64,000 nucleotides of DNA from Paracoccaceae bacterium (GCA_002709405.1 PAQV01000095.1:36265-100264), one strand, 5' to 3'; counted from the stretch's first letter, positions 7,947 to 17,910 are shown. The notes: a model not told the origin generated them from the sequence alone. Translations and numbers: made by a program.

Positions 7947-9248
7947 ATGACCGACCCCGTCAAGACGTCCACGACCAGCCCCAAGAAGGGTCTCAGCCGT
8001 CGCTCGCTGCTGAAGACCGGGGCCGCGGCCACCGCCGCCGCCGCCTTCCCCGCCCCGATGATCTGGGCCCAGAACATCAAGGACATCAAGATCGTCCACG
8101 TGGGCCAGTCCTACTCGACCATTCCCAACATCGCCGAGCAGGCCAACAAGGACCTGGACTTCACGGTCGAGATGCAGACCTCGCCCGACAACACGGCTCA
8201 GGTCAACCGGATGCTGACCCAGCCCAAGTCGATCGACGTCAGCGACGTGCCGATCACCAACATGAAGTACTTCGTCGGCCGGGGCGTGCTGTCGCCCGTG
8301 AATGTCTCGGAGTACAAGTGGTACGACAAGACCGTGCCGATCTTCACCACCGGCAAGTATCCCGACGGCGGCACCGTGTCGATGCAGGGCTATTCGCCGA
8401 TGAAGGCCCAGTACTACACCGACGAAAGCGGGTCCGAATATGCGACCGAGCCCACCGACTGGCTGGTCGGCGTGCCGCTTTACTACAACGCCGACACGCT
8501 GGGCATCCGCCCTGACCTGATCGGCCGTCCCATCGAAAGCTGGGCCGAACTGCTGAACCCCGAATTCTCGGGCAAGGTCGCCCTGCAGGACGGCACCGGC
8601 GTCGGCGTGCCCGATGCGGCCATGGCCCTGCAGGCGATGGGCGACGTCGAATATGTCGACAAGGGCAACATGACCCGGGCCGAAATCGACGCCACCATCG
8701 ACAAGCTGATCGAATACAAGAAAGAGGGCCATTTCCGGTCCTTCTGGACCAATTTCGACCAGTCGGTGCAGCTGATGGCCTCGGGCGAGGTCGTGCTGCA
8801 ATCCATGTGGTCGCCCGCCGTGACCGAGGTCCGCACCCGCGGGATCGAGTGCCTGTATAACGGCATGAAGGAAGGATACCGCGCCTGGTACATCATGATG
8901 ATGCCCATGGCCCACCTGGAAGGCCTGCAGCGCGAATGCGCGATCGAGTACATGAACTGGTTCAACTCGGGCTGGGCCGGGGCGTTCATCTCGCGCCAGG
9001 GGTTCTACAACTCGGTGCCCGAGAACGTGAAGCCGCACATGACCGAAAACGAATACGGCTACTGGTACGAAGGCAAGGAAGCCACCGAGGACATCCTGAA
9101 CCCCTTCGGCAAGGTCATGGAAAAGGCCGGCGTGGTCCGCGATGGCGGCTCGCTCTGGGACCGGATGGGCAACATCGGTATCTGGAACACCCTGATGGAC
9201 GAAGACCGCTACCTGGTCCGCCGCTGGCAGGACTTCCTGGCCGCCTGA
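7947..9248 (+). CDS. ABC transporter substrate-binding protein, spermidine/putrescine (PotD) type, TAT-exported
   Basis: The product has 433 residues. Residues 17-23 (SRRSLLK) followed by an Ala-rich hydrophobic stretch ending in AQ form a twin-arginine export signal. The mature part has the fold of periplasmic binding proteins of the polyamine/iron type ([44 protein letters not shown]). It should deliver ligand to the permeases and ATPase at 10.4-13.2 kb. The gene is preceded by the 36-bp leader motif, has an AAGGAT ribosome site, and is followed by a strong terminator, so it is transcribed separately from the permeases. The ligand may be a polyamine or a larger charged organic molecule. Confidence 0.88.
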   Translation: MTDPVKTSTTSPKKGLSRRSLLKTGAAATAAAAFPAPMIWAQNIKDIKIVHVGQSYSTIPNIAEQANKDLDFTVEMQTSPDNTAQVNRMLTQPKSIDVSDVPITNMKYFVGRGVLSPVNVSEYKWYDKTVPIFTTGKYPDGGTVSMQGYSPMKAQYYTDESGSEYATEPTDWLVGVPLYYNADTLGIRPDLIGRPIESWAELLNPEFSGKVALQDGTGVGVPDAAMALQAMGDVEYVDKGNMTRAEIDATIDKLIEYKKEGHFRSFWTNFDQSVQLMASGEVVLQSMWSPAVTEVRTRGIECLYNGMKEGYRAWYIMMMPMAHLEGLQRECAIEYMNWFNSGWAGAFISRQGFYNSVPENVKPHMTENEYGYWYEGKEATEDILNPFGKVMEKAGVVRDGGSLWDRMGNIGIWNTLMDEDRYLVRRWQDFLAA

Positions 9249-9273
9249 GCCCGTCCGGCAGATCGGTAAACAC

Positions 9274-9304
9274 CGCCCCCGCACGTGATTGCGGGGGCGT
9301 TTTT
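9274..9304 (+). terminator. Rho-independent terminator after the binding protein gene
   Basis: CGCCCCCGC pairs perfectly with GCGGGGGCG across an 8-base loop and is followed by TTTTT. It isolates the binding-protein transcript from the rest of the importer. Confidence 0.9.
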
Positions 9305-9421
9305 CGTTCCAAATCCGAAAACTTGACGCCCCGGGTGCCGTGGGGGCTGGTCAGGCGCGCCGGGAAAGACAATTCTGGCCATCCTGTTTCCTTCCGGTTT
9401 TCCTTTCGACAAGGTCCCGCC

Positions 9422-10114
9422 ATGCTGATCCGCGTCGGCAACGAGCGCACAAGCAGCATAGATCTCGCCCTGGCCGGGCTGTTGTCCACGGTGGCCGGGG
9501 CGCTCAATGCGGTCGGCTTTCTGGTGGCGGGGTCCTTTTCCGCAAACATGACCGGCAACCTGTCGATGTTTGCCGACCACCTGGCAAATGGCGGCGTCCT
9601 GCTGGCCCTGTCCTTCGCCGGGCTGGTCGTGGCGTTCATCACCGGTGCCGCCAGCGCCGCCTTGTTCATCCGCACTGGCGAAGCCCGGCGGCAGCGGTCG
9701 GTCTATGCGCTGGCGATCCTGGCCGAAGCGGTCCTGCTGCTGGTGCTGAGTGCCTGGCTGCTGGTGTTTCACGGCTCGGGCGAGGCGGCCGTGGTCATCG
9801 TCCTGAGTTTCGTCATGGGGTTGCAGAACGCGGTGACGACGCTGATCTCGCAGGCGCGGGTCAGGACCACCCATGTCTCTGGCATGGCGACGGATATCGG
9901 CATCGAGCTTGCGCAAAGCCTCGGGGGCGGTGCCGAGGCGGCCTTGGCCCGGCCCAAGCTGAAGCTGCACGGGTTGACGCTTGCCTGCTTCGCCTTCGGG
10001 GGCATCGCGGGCACGTTGCTGTTCGGCCTTGCCGGGTACTGGCTGTTCTTCGTGGCCGCCGTGGTTCTTCTGCTGGTCGCTGCCCCCGAGGCCCTGCGCG
10101 CCCGCCACCGCTGA
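9422..10114 (+). CDS. DUF1275 (YoaK) family membrane protein
   Basis: The product has 230 residues with about six hydrophobic segments. [28 protein letters not shown] near the N-terminus is the DUF1275 hallmark: a helix with Asn-Ala followed by the MTGN motif. [13 protein letters not shown] and [13 protein letters not shown] are the second repeat block. The family has no settled function. The gene lies between the binding protein and permeases of an ABC importer, after a terminator and before a copy of the importer leader motif, so it looks inserted rather than functionally joined. Confidence 0.88.
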   Translation: MLIRVGNERTSSIDLALAGLLSTVAGALNAVGFLVAGSFSANMTGNLSMFADHLANGGVLLALSFAGLVVAFITGAASAALFIRTGEARRQRSVYALAILAEAVLLLVLSAWLLVFHGSGEAAVVIVLSFVMGLQNAVTTLISQARVRTTHVSGMATDIGIELAQSLGGGAEAALARPKLKLHGLTLACFAFGGIAGTLLFGLAGYWLFFVAAVVLLLVAAPEALRARHR

Positions 10115-10263
10115 GGGGGCCGCAGCCCTGCGGCAAAAGCCGAAATTTTCATCGCCAGGCAACCCGGCGTCCCGCTGCCGGGCCGGGGCTTTGGCGCGCC
10201 TCGAGGCAGGTTTTCCAAGTTATTGGTGCAAAAGCATAATTCCCGCCCGCCGTCCCAGCCCAC

Positions 10264-10299
10264 CTTTCCTCAACCCCGATGTGAGATTTCCTCATTTGT
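10264..10299 (+). promoter_or_regulatory. Leader motif upstream of the ABC permease genes (copy 2 of 2)
   Basis: The pattern is CTTTCCTCA, 7 bases, then TGTGAGATTTCCTCATTTGT. It matches the copy at 7830-7865 base for base except in the spacer and at two C/T positions. Here TGAG-ATTTC-CTCA is a perfect 4-bp dyad. It lies 58 bp before the first permease start. Confidence 0.65.
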
Positions 10300-10357
10300 C
10301 GCGCGTGGTCCCACCCCGAACAATCGGGCACAGATCTTTGGACGAAGGACCCGACCC

Positions 10358-11218
10358 ATGCGCGTTCCTCCCCGCGTCGCCTCCTGGCTGCAGGTCGCCC
10401 CGATGGCGCTTGTCTTCACGACGATGGTGCTTATCCCGCTGGGCATCATCACCGTGGTCAGTTTCCTCGACTACGACTTCGCCCGGGTCTTCCCGGAAAT
10501 CTACCTGGGGTCCTGGACCGATGCGCTGACCTCGCCGCTGACGCTGTCTCTGTACCTGACCGTCTTCAAGTTCCTGCTGATCACCCTGGCCATCACCTTT
10601 GTCGTGGGCTTCTGGCTGGCCTATTTCCTGGTCTTCCACGTCGAAAGCACCGGCTGGCGCATGGGCCTGCTGGCCGCCGCGGCCATCCCGTTCTGGACGC
10701 CCGGCCCGATCCGCATGGTGTCCTGGGTGCCCCTGCTGGGCAAGGAAGGGCTGGTGAACAAGGCGCTGATGAACGCCGGGATCACCGAGGCCCCGCTGGA
10801 CTGGCTGCTCTATTCCGAATTCTCGGTCATCCTGGCCTATTGCAACCTGCTGACCCTGGCCATGCTGGGCCCGATCACCCATTCGATGGCCAAGATCCCC
10901 CGCTCGCTGATCCAGGCCGCGCAGGATGCGGGGGCGCGGGAATGGCAGATCGTGCGCGACGTGGTGCTGCCCCTGTGCAAGCCGGGCATCGCCATCGGCG
11001 CGATCTTCATCATCACCGCCGTGCTGGGCGATTTCTTCATGATCAAGATCATGTCGGGCGGCCAGATCAACACGCCCGCCAATGCCATCGCCACCGAGCT
11101 CGCCGCCTTCCAGTATCCGCCCGCCGCCGCCAAATCGGTCATGCTGCTGGTCATCGTGGTGGTCCTGATCACCGGTCTTCTGCGGGTGGTCGACATCCGC
11201 AAGGAACTGCAGAGGTAA
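10358..11218 (+). CDS. ABC transporter permease, spermidine/putrescine (PotB) type
   Basis: The product has 286 residues and about six membrane helices. The EAA loop motif of importer permeases is present as LIQAAQDAGAREWQIVRDVVLPLCKPGI. With the next two genes it forms the membrane and ATPase part of the importer whose binding protein is at 7.9 kb. The start MRVPPRV has GAAGGA upstream. An upstream in-frame start at 10223 would include the leader motif and has no ribosome site. Confidence 0.88.
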   Translation: MRVPPRVASWLQVAPMALVFTTMVLIPLGIITVVSFLDYDFARVFPEIYLGSWTDALTSPLTLSLYLTVFKFLLITLAITFVVGFWLAYFLVFHVESTGWRMGLLAAAAIPFWTPGPIRMVSWVPLLGKEGLVNKALMNAGITEAPLDWLLYSEFSVILAYCNLLTLAMLGPITHSMAKIPRSLIQAAQDAGAREWQIVRDVVLPLCKPGIAIGAIFIITAVLGDFFMIKIMSGGQINTPANAIATELAAFQYPPAAAKSVMLLVIVVVLITGLLRVVDIRKELQR

Positions 11219-11225
11219 CCCGCCC

Positions 11226-12068
11226 ATGATGCGCACCGCCCGGGGCCGCCCGCCCAGCTTCTACGTCCTTGCCACCTTGATGATCGCCCTGCTGATCTTC
11301 CTCTATGCGCCGATGCTCTGCGTCTACATCCTGTCGTTCCAGGGCCCGGACGGCGGCATGTCCTTTCCCATGACCGGCTGGTCGACCCACTGGTTCGAGG
11401 TCCTTTTCGCCGGCACTGGCGGCCAGGGCATCGGCGACGTGCCCAATTCGTTCAAGCGCTCGATCCGGCTGGCCGCCTGCGTGTCGGTGCTGTCGACGAT
11501 CATCGCGGTGTCGGCCGGCATGGCCTACCGGCGCAAGTTCCCCGGCTCGAACTTCGTGTTCTACTCGGCCATTGCCTCGATGGTGCTGCCCTCGATCTTC
11601 ATCGGGTTCGGCATCGCCCTGACCTTCAACCTGCTGGGCTGGCAGGTGAACTGGTTCACCAGCGGCATCGGCGCCCAGCTGACCTGGTCGCTGCCCTTTG
11701 GCCTTCTGATCATGTTCATCGTGCTGGGCCGGTTCAACCCGGCCTACGAAGAGGCCGCCACCGACCTGGGCGCCAATTCCGGCCAGCGCTTCCGCATGAT
11801 CATCCTGCCGATCATCCTGCCGGGTGTCATCGGGATCTTCGTGTCCTCGATCACCTCGTCCTACGAGGAAAACGCCCGCACCCAGCTGAACGTCGGCCTG
11901 GGCAACACCATGCCGATGGAGATCACGGGCATCCTGACCGGGGCCTCGACCCCGGTGCTGTTCGCGATCGGCACGCTGACCTCGCTGGCCATGTTCGCCA
12001 TCATCCTGGGCGCGGTCGCCCTGATGACCGTCATGGCCAGGCGCCGCGCCAACCGCCCCGATGCCTGA
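11226..12068 (+). CDS. ABC transporter permease, spermidine/putrescine (PotC) type
   Basis: The product has 280 residues and six predicted helices. The EAA motif reads EEAATDLGANSGQRFRMIILPI. It begins 7 bp after the first permease stop. The two permeases should form a heterodimeric channel. A periplasmic loop after the first helix (SFQGPDGGMSFPMTGWSTHWF) is typical of the PotC/PotI branch. Confidence 0.87.
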   Translation: MMRTARGRPPSFYVLATLMIALLIFLYAPMLCVYILSFQGPDGGMSFPMTGWSTHWFEVLFAGTGGQGIGDVPNSFKRSIRLAACVSVLSTIIAVSAGMAYRRKFPGSNFVFYSAIASMVLPSIFIGFGIALTFNLLGWQVNWFTSGIGAQLTWSLPFGLLIMFIVLGRFNPAYEEAATDLGANSGQRFRMIILPIILPGVIGIFVSSITSSYEENARTQLNVGLGNTMPMEITGILTGASTPVLFAIGTLTSLAMFAIILGAVALMTVMARRRANRPDA

Positions 12069-12098
12069 TACCGCCTTTCGAACCCGGAGAACCCGCAC

Positions 12099-13157
12099 AT
12101 GCAACTGAAGAAGGCACGAGAGATCGACGAGACGACCCACACGGGCCGTCCGAAGATCCGCCAGGTCACGCAAGGTCACAGGTTCGACGTGGAACTGGTG
12201 CGGGTGACGAAATCCTACAATGCCAAGTCGAAGGCGGTGGATGACATCTCGCTGCGCATTCCGCGGTCGTCCTATTGCTGCCTGCTGGGCCCGTCGGGCT
12301 GCGGCAAGTCGACGACCCTGCGGATGCTGGCCGGCCATGAAGAGGTCACCGACGGGGCGATCCTGATCCAGGACACGGAAATCACCACCCTGCCGCCGGT
12401 CGACCGGGGCACGTCGATGATGTTCCAGGATTATGCTCTGTTCCCGCACCTGTCGGCGCTGGACAACGTCGCGTTCTCGCTGAAGGTGCGCAAGGTGTCC
12501 AAGGCCGAGCGCGACCGGCAGGCGCGCGAATACCTTGAACTCGTGCAGATGGATCACCTGGCCAACCGCCTGCCCAACGAATTGTCGGGCGGTCAACAGC
12601 AGCGGGTGGCCCTGGCCCGGTCGCTGATCACCCGGCCCAAGGTGCTGTTGCTGGACGAACCGCTGTCGGCGCTGGACCCGTTCCTGCGCACCCGCATGCG
12701 GGCCGAGCTGAAGCGGATCCAGAAGGAACTGGGCATCACCTTCGTGCACGTGACCCATTCGCAGGAAGAGGCCATGGCCCTGTCGGACATCATGGTGGTG
12801 ATGAACGACGCGAAGATCATGCAGGCGGGCCCGGCCCGCGAGGTCTTTGAGACCCCGGCCAATGCCTTCGTCGCCCGATTCATCGGCGGCCATAACGTGC
12901 TGATGAGCGAGGGCCGCGAGGTCTCGGTCCGGGCCGATGCCTGCCGGATCGGGGCTATGCCGGGGATGCGCGGCGCCAGTGGCACGGTAACGATGGTCGA
13001 ATACAAGGGGCCCTTCGTGCAGGTGTCGATGACGTCGGACACCGGCGACGACCTGACCGCCACGATGACCGATGCCGAGTATTTCGCAGCCGCCCCGCAG
13101 ATCGGCGACACGGTGGCGGTGTCCTGGGACCCCAAGGCAGAGCACGTGCTAAGCTGA
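12099..13157 (+). CDS. ABC transporter ATP-binding protein, spermidine/putrescine (PotA) type
   Basis: The product has 352 residues. Walker A (GPSGCGKST), Q-loop region (MMFQDYALFPHL), signature (LSGGQQQRVALARSL), Walker B (VLLLDEPLSALD) and a switch His (VTHSQEEAM) are all present. A TOBE-like C-terminal domain (about 270-352) follows, as in PotA/MalK-type importers. An N-terminal extension of about 35 residues before the ABC core is longer than usual. The gene is 30 bp after the second permease and closes the operon. Confidence 0.9.
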   Translation: MQLKKAREIDETTHTGRPKIRQVTQGHRFDVELVRVTKSYNAKSKAVDDISLRIPRSSYCCLLGPSGCGKSTTLRMLAGHEEVTDGAILIQDTEITTLPPVDRGTSMMFQDYALFPHLSALDNVAFSLKVRKVSKAERDRQAREYLELVQMDHLANRLPNELSGGQQQRVALARSLITRPKVLLLDEPLSALDPFLRTRMRAELKRIQKELGITFVHVTHSQEEAMALSDIMVVMNDAKIMQAGPAREVFETPANAFVARFIGGHNVLMSEGREVSVRADACRIGAMPGMRGASGTVTMVEYKGPFVQVSMTSDTGDDLTATMTDAEYFAAAPQIGDTVAVSWDPKAEHVLS

Positions 13158-13329
13158 CGGCCAGCCGGACAGGCTGGGGACACCTGGAAGGTCGGTCGCG
13201 CCCTGTGCCCATCGCATAGCGTCTATGCAGTTGGCGCCCGTAGAAGCCGGCGGCATTCGTGATTAGCGTCATGGGTGCTGCGGCGCAGAAAAGGTGCCGT
13301 GGAATCCATACCCCCACGGAGCACCACCG

Positions 13330-14526
13330 ATGTCGCCCGACGCACGCCAGGGCCAACTGGCCATCCTGTCCTTCGCCCTTGGCGCCTTTGCCATCGGGGT
13401 GTCGGAATTCGCCTCGATGGGCCTGTTGCCCTATTTCGCCGCCGATCTCGGCGTGACCAACCCCTATGCGGGCCATGCCATCAGCGCCTATGCCATCGGC
13501 GTGGTCATCGGGGCCCCTGTGCTTGCCGTGCTGGGCGCGAAGGTGCCCCGCAAGACGCTGCTGATGATGCTGATTGCCGGCTTTGCCCTGGCCAACCTGC
13601 TGGGCGCGCTGGCCCCCGACATCCACACGCTGATCCTCAGCCGGGGCCTGGCGGGCCTGCCGCACGGCGCCTTCCTGGGCGTGGCGATGCTGTGCGCGGC
13701 GGACATGATGCCCAAGGGCAAACGCTCGGCCGGGGTGGCCTGGGTGCTGATGGGCCTGACCATCGCCAACGTGGTGGGCGTGCCGGCCGCCGGCGCGCTG
13801 GGGCAGGCGGTGGGCTGGCGCAGCATGTTCGTCATCGTGACGGCGCTGGCGCTGGCCTCGGTCGTGATGATCGGGCGCTTCGTCCCGAAAACCCCGGTGG
13901 CCGAGGGCGCCTCGCCCCTGCGCGAACTGGGTGCCCTGAAGAACCGGGCGGTCTGGCTGACCTTGCTGGTCGGCGCCGTGGGCTTTGGCGGGGTGTTCGC
14001 CGTCTACAGCTATTTCTCAGCCGCGATGATCGAGGCGGCGGCCGCGCCGGCCTGGGCCATCCCGCTGTCGCTGTCGGCCTTCGGGGTCGGTGCCACGATC
14101 GGCAATGGCGTGGCCGGGCGGCTGGCCTCGTGGTCGCGCCTGGGGGCTGCGGGCGTGCTGCTGGCTGGCATGGCCCTGGTGTCGGGGGCCTATGCGCTGG
14201 CGATGGGCAACTGGCCGGTCATGGCCGCCATGGTCCTGCTGCTGGGCATGACCGCCGGGCTGACCATTCCGCTGCAGATGCGCCTGATGGACGTGGCCGG
14301 AGACGCCCAGACCCTCGCCGCCGCCCTGAACCACGCGGCCTTCAACTTTGCCAATGCGCTGGGGCCCTTCGTGGCCGGGCTGGCCCTGTCGGCCGGGGCC
14401 GGATGGGCCGCGACGGGCTGGGTCGGCGCCGCCCTGTCGGCAGCCGGTATCGCCGTGCTGGCCCTGGCCTGGGCTGAATCGCGCCGCTGCGACGGGGCAC
14501 GCATGGCGGTGATGCCTGCCGAATGA
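13330..14526 (+). CDS. MFS transporter, DHA1 (AraJ/sugar efflux) type
   Basis: The product has 398 residues with twelve predicted helices. The segment LGAFAIGVSEFASMGLLPYFA is characteristic of the DHA1 drug/arabinose efflux subfamily, and VLGAKVPRKTLLM is the loop 2-3 motif. The start was set at the ATG with GGAG 8 bases upstream. A GTG 12 codons earlier lacks a ribosome site. It is convergent with the LysR gene, and a bidirectional terminator separates them. Substrate unknown. Confidence 0.87.
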   Translation: MSPDARQGQLAILSFALGAFAIGVSEFASMGLLPYFAADLGVTNPYAGHAISAYAIGVVIGAPVLAVLGAKVPRKTLLMMLIAGFALANLLGALAPDIHTLILSRGLAGLPHGAFLGVAMLCAADMMPKGKRSAGVAWVLMGLTIANVVGVPAAGALGQAVGWRSMFVIVTALALASVVMIGRFVPKTPVAEGASPLRELGALKNRAVWLTLLVGAVGFGGVFAVYSYFSAAMIEAAAAPAWAIPLSLSAFGVGATIGNGVAGRLASWSRLGAAGVLLAGMALVSGAYALAMGNWPVMAAMVLLLGMTAGLTIPLQMRLMDVAGDAQTLAAALNHAAFNFANALGPFVAGLALSAGAGWAATGWVGAALSAAGIAVLALAWAESRRCDGARMAVMPAE

Positions 14527-14563
14527 TCGGCTGATCGAGTGTTTGCCCACGTCCGGACATACG

Positions 14564-14599
14564 AAAGCCCGGGCCGGGCAATCCGCCGGCCCGGGCTTT
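14564..14599. terminator. Bidirectional terminator between convergent MFS and LysR genes
   Basis: AAAGCCCGGGCCGG pairs over all 14 positions with CCGGCCCGGGCTTT across an 8-base loop. The A and T runs at the ends serve both strands. Confidence 0.9.
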
Positions 14600-14623
14600 G
14601 TTGTTCCGCCTCGCTGGCTGCCG

Positions 14624-15541
14624 TCAGGCTGCCGACAGCTGGGGCGCGTTGACCTTGTCGAAGATCCAGTCCTTGAACCGTTCGATCACATTGTCGCGCC
14701 CGACCTTCCAGGGCGACAGCAGGTAGTAGGGGCTGCGGATCGGGTAGCTTTCGGCCACCTTGACCAGCTCTCCCTTGGCCAACGCGTTTTCGATCAGGAT
14801 CGACCGGCCCAGGATGACGCCCACACCGGACCGGGCGGCTTCGATCGAGGGGCTGGCCTGGTTGAAGCGCGGCCCGTGGGTGACGTCGTCGCGGCTGATG
14901 CCGTATTCGCGCAGGTAGCGCGCCCAGTCGGGATAGGTGCCTTCCAGCCCGTCTTGCGCCCGGTCGACATGCACCAGCGGCGCATTGGCCAGGATCTCGC
15001 GCGCGTTGTTGTCGTAGCGCGCGGCCAGCTCGGGGGTGGTGACCGGCATGATCTCTTCTTCCAGAAGGCGTTCCACCTGCATGTCCAGGTTGGACCGCCA
15101 GTTGCAGATGCGCAGGTCGGCCTCGTTGGTTTCGCCCTCGCGCCGGGTCATGAAGGCCCGCACGGCCACGTCCACGTCGGGGGCGAGGCTGAAAAACTCG
15201 CTGAGCCGGGGCATCAGCCATAGCGACGCAACCGAGGCCGAGGCCGCGACCGACAGTTTCGACCGGATCTCGGCATCGGGCTGCAGGGCCAGGACCGCGT
15301 CGTTGATCAGGTCCAGCGCCATGGTGATGTCGGCGACGGTCGCGCTTGATTCCGGGGTCAGTTCAATCCGGCTGTTCTTGCGAATGAACAGCCGGGTATC
15401 GAGGAATTCTTCCAGCAGCCGGATCTGGTGGCTGACGGCGGTAGGGGTCACGCAGAGTTCATCCGCGGCCTTGGCGACACTGCCGTTGCGGGCCGTCGCC
15501 TCGAAGGCGCGGATGGCATTCAGCGGTACTCGCTTTCTCAT
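14624..15541 (-). CDS. LysR family transcriptional regulator (GcvA-like)
   Basis: The product has 305 residues. The N-terminal helix-turn-helix (LNAIRAFEATARNGSVAKAA, TPTAVSHQIRLLEEFL) and the start MRKRVPLN are typical of the GcvA/AmpR branch, which begins with a PLNALRAFEA-type motif. The rest is a LysR substrate-binding domain. Its target is unclear. It neighbours the split polyamine-type importer and two MFS genes, but no T-N11-A site was identified. The upstream 155 bp contain an A/T-rich stretch with TGCAAATGCATAAGTACGTGCA. Confidence 0.88.
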   Translation of the reverse strand: MRKRVPLNAIRAFEATARNGSVAKAADELCVTPTAVSHQIRLLEEFLDTRLFIRKNSRIELTPESSATVADITMALDLINDAVLALQPDAEIRSKLSVAASASVASLWLMPRLSEFFSLAPDVDVAVRAFMTRREGETNEADLRICNWRSNLDMQVERLLEEEIMPVTTPELAARYDNNAREILANAPLVHVDRAQDGLEGTYPDWARYLREYGISRDDVTHGPRFNQASPSIEAARSGVGVILGRSILIENALAKGELVKVAESYPIRSPYYLLSPWKVGRDNVIERFKDWIFDKVNAPQLSAA

Positions 15542-15696
15542 GTGTTCGTTGCTCCGTGAACAGTCGTCACTGCAACTAACTCTGCTGCAAATGCATAAGT
15601 ACGTGCAAATGGGCTACGGGGGAAATCCGGGCACGGGGCAGGGGCCTGAGCAAGAAAGCGGCAGAAGTCGGGGCAGAGTCACATTATTGGACACCG

Positions 15697-16992
15697 TCAG
15701 GTCGGTGCGGGGGCCTTCGTTTCGGCCCGGGCCCAGCCCCTGGGCAGTTTGCCCCGGCGCGACAGCGACAGGATCTGGCGGGCGGACAGGGCGATTCCCG
15801 CAAGGCACATCACCCCGTTCAGGGCGACCGACAGCCAGACGGCGATCTGTTCGGCCACCAACCCGGTCAACAGGGCCCCGATCGGCGAGGATCCGACGAT
15901 CAGCAGGGTGACCATAGAGGCCACCCGCCCGCGCATGTGCTCGGGCGTCAGCAATTGCAGGGCGGTCTGGACCGAGGTCGAAAAGGTCACAGCCGAAAAT
16001 CCCACGGCCAGGAACAGGGCACAGGACAGCCACAGCGTGTCGGTCCTGGCGATGGCGATCAGCAGCAGGCCAAAGGCCAGCCCGGCGGTCAGGATGCGCA
16101 CGGGCCGGGGCTTGCCCGCCCGGGTGAGGGACAGGGCGGCCAGGAAGGACCCGATCCCCAGGCAGGAATTCAGCAGACCGAACTGGGCCTTGGTGGCGTG
16201 CACGATCAGCTCGGCCACCAGGGGGACCATGGTGGAAAAGTTCTGGCCGAACATGCCGATGAACCCGGTGGCCACCAGAAGTACCTGCAGGGCGGGGGTC
16301 GACAGGGCAAAGACCAGCCCCTCGCGCACGTCCCCCAGCAGCGTGGCCTTGCGCCCGGTGGGCCGCCCCGCGCCATGGGCCGGGCGGATCTGCGACAGGG
16401 CGGCGGCGAAGATCAGGAAGGTGCAGGCGTTCAGGGCAAAGGCGGCCTCGGGGCCGGACAGGGCCAGAACGACGCCGCCCAGGGCGGGGCCGACCACCCG
16501 GCCGATGTTCATCGACATGGCCCCAAGGGCGATGCCGTTGGGCAGGGCGTCAAGCGGGACCAAGTCGGCCACGAAGGCCTGGCGGACCGGGTGGTCGATG
16601 GCCGTGACCAGGCCCAGGAAGGCGGCCAGGGTCAGGATGTGCCACATCTGCACCGCGCCCGAGGCCACGATCAGGGCCAGCGTGGCGGCCTGGGCCGCTC
16701 CGACGATCTGGGTGAACATCAACAGCTTGCGGCGCGGGAACCGGTCGGCCACCGCTCCGCCCAGCAGCGAAAACAGCATGATCGGCAGGAATTGCAGCGT
16801 GGTCACCCAGGCCAGGGCCATGGGCGATCCCGTCATGTCCAGCACCAGCCAGGCCTGGGCCGTCATCTGCATCCAGTTGCCGGGAACCGAGATCACCGAC
16901 CCGATGAAGAAGCGCCGGAAAGCGGGGACGTGCAGGGCCTTGTCCACGCGCGGCGCGCGCAGGCTGGCGGCCCCGGTCAGATGGGCATCCAT
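15697..16992 (-). CDS. MFS transporter, DHA3 (EntS-like, MFS_3) type
   Basis: The product has 431 residues and about twelve helices. RRFFIGSVISVPGNWMQMTAQAWLVLDMTGSP and GGAVADRFPRRKLLMFTQ are typical of the MFS_3/enterobactin-exporter-like family. The C-terminal tail is cytoplasmic and basic. It starts 9 bp after the stop of the N-carbamoyl hydrolase gene on the same strand, so it is the last gene of a three-gene transcript with two amide hydrolases. It may export a product or an unused intermediate of that pathway. Confidence 0.86.
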   Translation of the reverse strand: MDAHLTGAASLRAPRVDKALHVPAFRRFFIGSVISVPGNWMQMTAQAWLVLDMTGSPMALAWVTTLQFLPIMLFSLLGGAVADRFPRRKLLMFTQIVGAAQAATLALIVASGAVQMWHILTLAAFLGLVTAIDHPVRQAFVADLVPLDALPNGIALGAMSMNIGRVVGPALGGVVLALSGPEAAFALNACTFLIFAAALSQIRPAHGAGRPTGRKATLLGDVREGLVFALSTPALQVLLVATGFIGMFGQNFSTMVPLVAELIVHATKAQFGLLNSCLGIGSFLAALSLTRAGKPRPVRILTAGLAFGLLLIAIARTDTLWLSCALFLAVGFSAVTFSTSVQTALQLLTPEHMRGRVASMVTLLIVGSSPIGALLTGLVAEQIAVWLSVALNGVMCLAGIALSARQILSLSRRGKLPRGWARAETKAPAPT

Positions 16993-17001
16993 GTGGGGGG
17001 C

Positions 17002-17910
17002 TCAGGCCGTCAGCGCCCTGGGGCCAGAGGGTGCGTCGGGCTGGGTGGCAGAGTAGGCCTCGGGCCGCCGGTTGGTTTCGAAATCCCAGCGCTGGCGCAG
17101 GGCGGCCTGGTGGGCCATGTCGAGATCGGCGGTCACGACCTCGTCGCCGTGGGTCTTGGCCCGGTTCAGGATCATGCCGTCGGGCCCGCAGATGAAGGAC
17201 CCGCCGATAAACCGCGTGCCCCCTTCAAGCCCGGCCTTGCCCGCGGCGATGGCATGGGTGGCGGTGGAATAGGCCCCGCCGCAAATCGCCAGCTCTGACG
17301 CCCGCCGGGCCAGTTTAAGGGTGCCGCCGGCCATGACGGGGGTGTTGTAGCCCACGCAGATCAGCTCGGCCCCGTTCAGGGTCAGGGCGCGGTAGCTTTC
17401 GGGAAAGCGCCGGTCATAGCAGATCATCCCGCCGGCCCGGATGCCATCCAGGTCGAAGGCCGCGAAGGGCAGGTCTCCGGGCGTGAAATAGCGCTTCTCC
17501 AGGATCGTCATCGGCTTGTCGGGGTCGGGGTCGACCTTGCCGGGGATGTGCACCTTGCGGAACTTGCCCTGGCAGCTGCCCTTGCCGTCGTAGAAGACCA
17601 TGGAATTGAACAGTCCCTCGTTGGTCTGTTCGGCAAAGGGAATGACGATGGCCATGCCGTGGCCCGCCGCCCGGGCGGCGATGGCATCGACGGCGGCCTG
17701 GTTTTCCGACACCGAGGTGAAGGGCATCAGGTCGTCGCGCACCTCGGCGGCGAAATAGGGGGTCAGGGCCAGTTCGGGCAGGACGGCAAAGGTGACAGAG
17801 TCATCTGCCGCCTCGTCGATCAGGTCCAGGATGCGGGTGGTGGTGCGGGCGATGGTGGCCCCCGAAGGGCCAAGCTGCAACGCCGCGGCGCGGATGGTGG
17901 CTGCGGTCAT
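17002..17910 (-). CDS. Carbon-nitrogen hydrolase, N-carbamoyl-D-amino acid hydrolase-like
   Basis: The product has 302 residues, the length of N-carbamoyl-D-amino acid amidohydrolases. The nitrilase-superfamily triad is visible as Glu46 (LPELALTPYF), Lys119 (KFRKVHIPG) and Cys164 (GGMICYDRRFPESYR). The CYDRRFPE form is characteristic of the D-carbamoylase branch, which releases the amino acid, CO2 and ammonia from N-carbamoyl compounds after hydantoin or pyrimidine ring opening. It is 17 bp downstream of an N-carbamoylsarcosine-type amidase. The RutA-like oxygenases and a second amidase lie 2.6 kb away on the other strand. Confidence 0.87.
   Translation of the reverse strand: MTAATIRAAALQLGPSGATIARTTTRILDLIDEAADDSVTFAVLPELALTPYFAAEVRDDLMPFTSVSENQAAVDAIAARAAGHGMAIVIPFAEQTNEGLFNSMVFYDGKGSCQGKFRKVHIPGKVDPDPDKPMTILEKRYFTPGDLPFAAFDLDGIRAGGMICYDRRFPESYRALTLNGAELICVGYNTPVMAGGTLKLARRASELAICGGAYSTATHAIAAGKAGLEGGTRFIGGSFICGPDGMILNRAKTHGDEVVTADLDMAHQAALRQRWDFETNRRPEAYSATQPDAPSGPRALTA

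Noticed and set aside
11169..13145. Minus-strand open frame of about 660 codons opposite permease and ATPase genes
   Set aside because: The plus strand shows complete ABC motifs; the antisense translation is His/Arg/Gly-rich low complexity.
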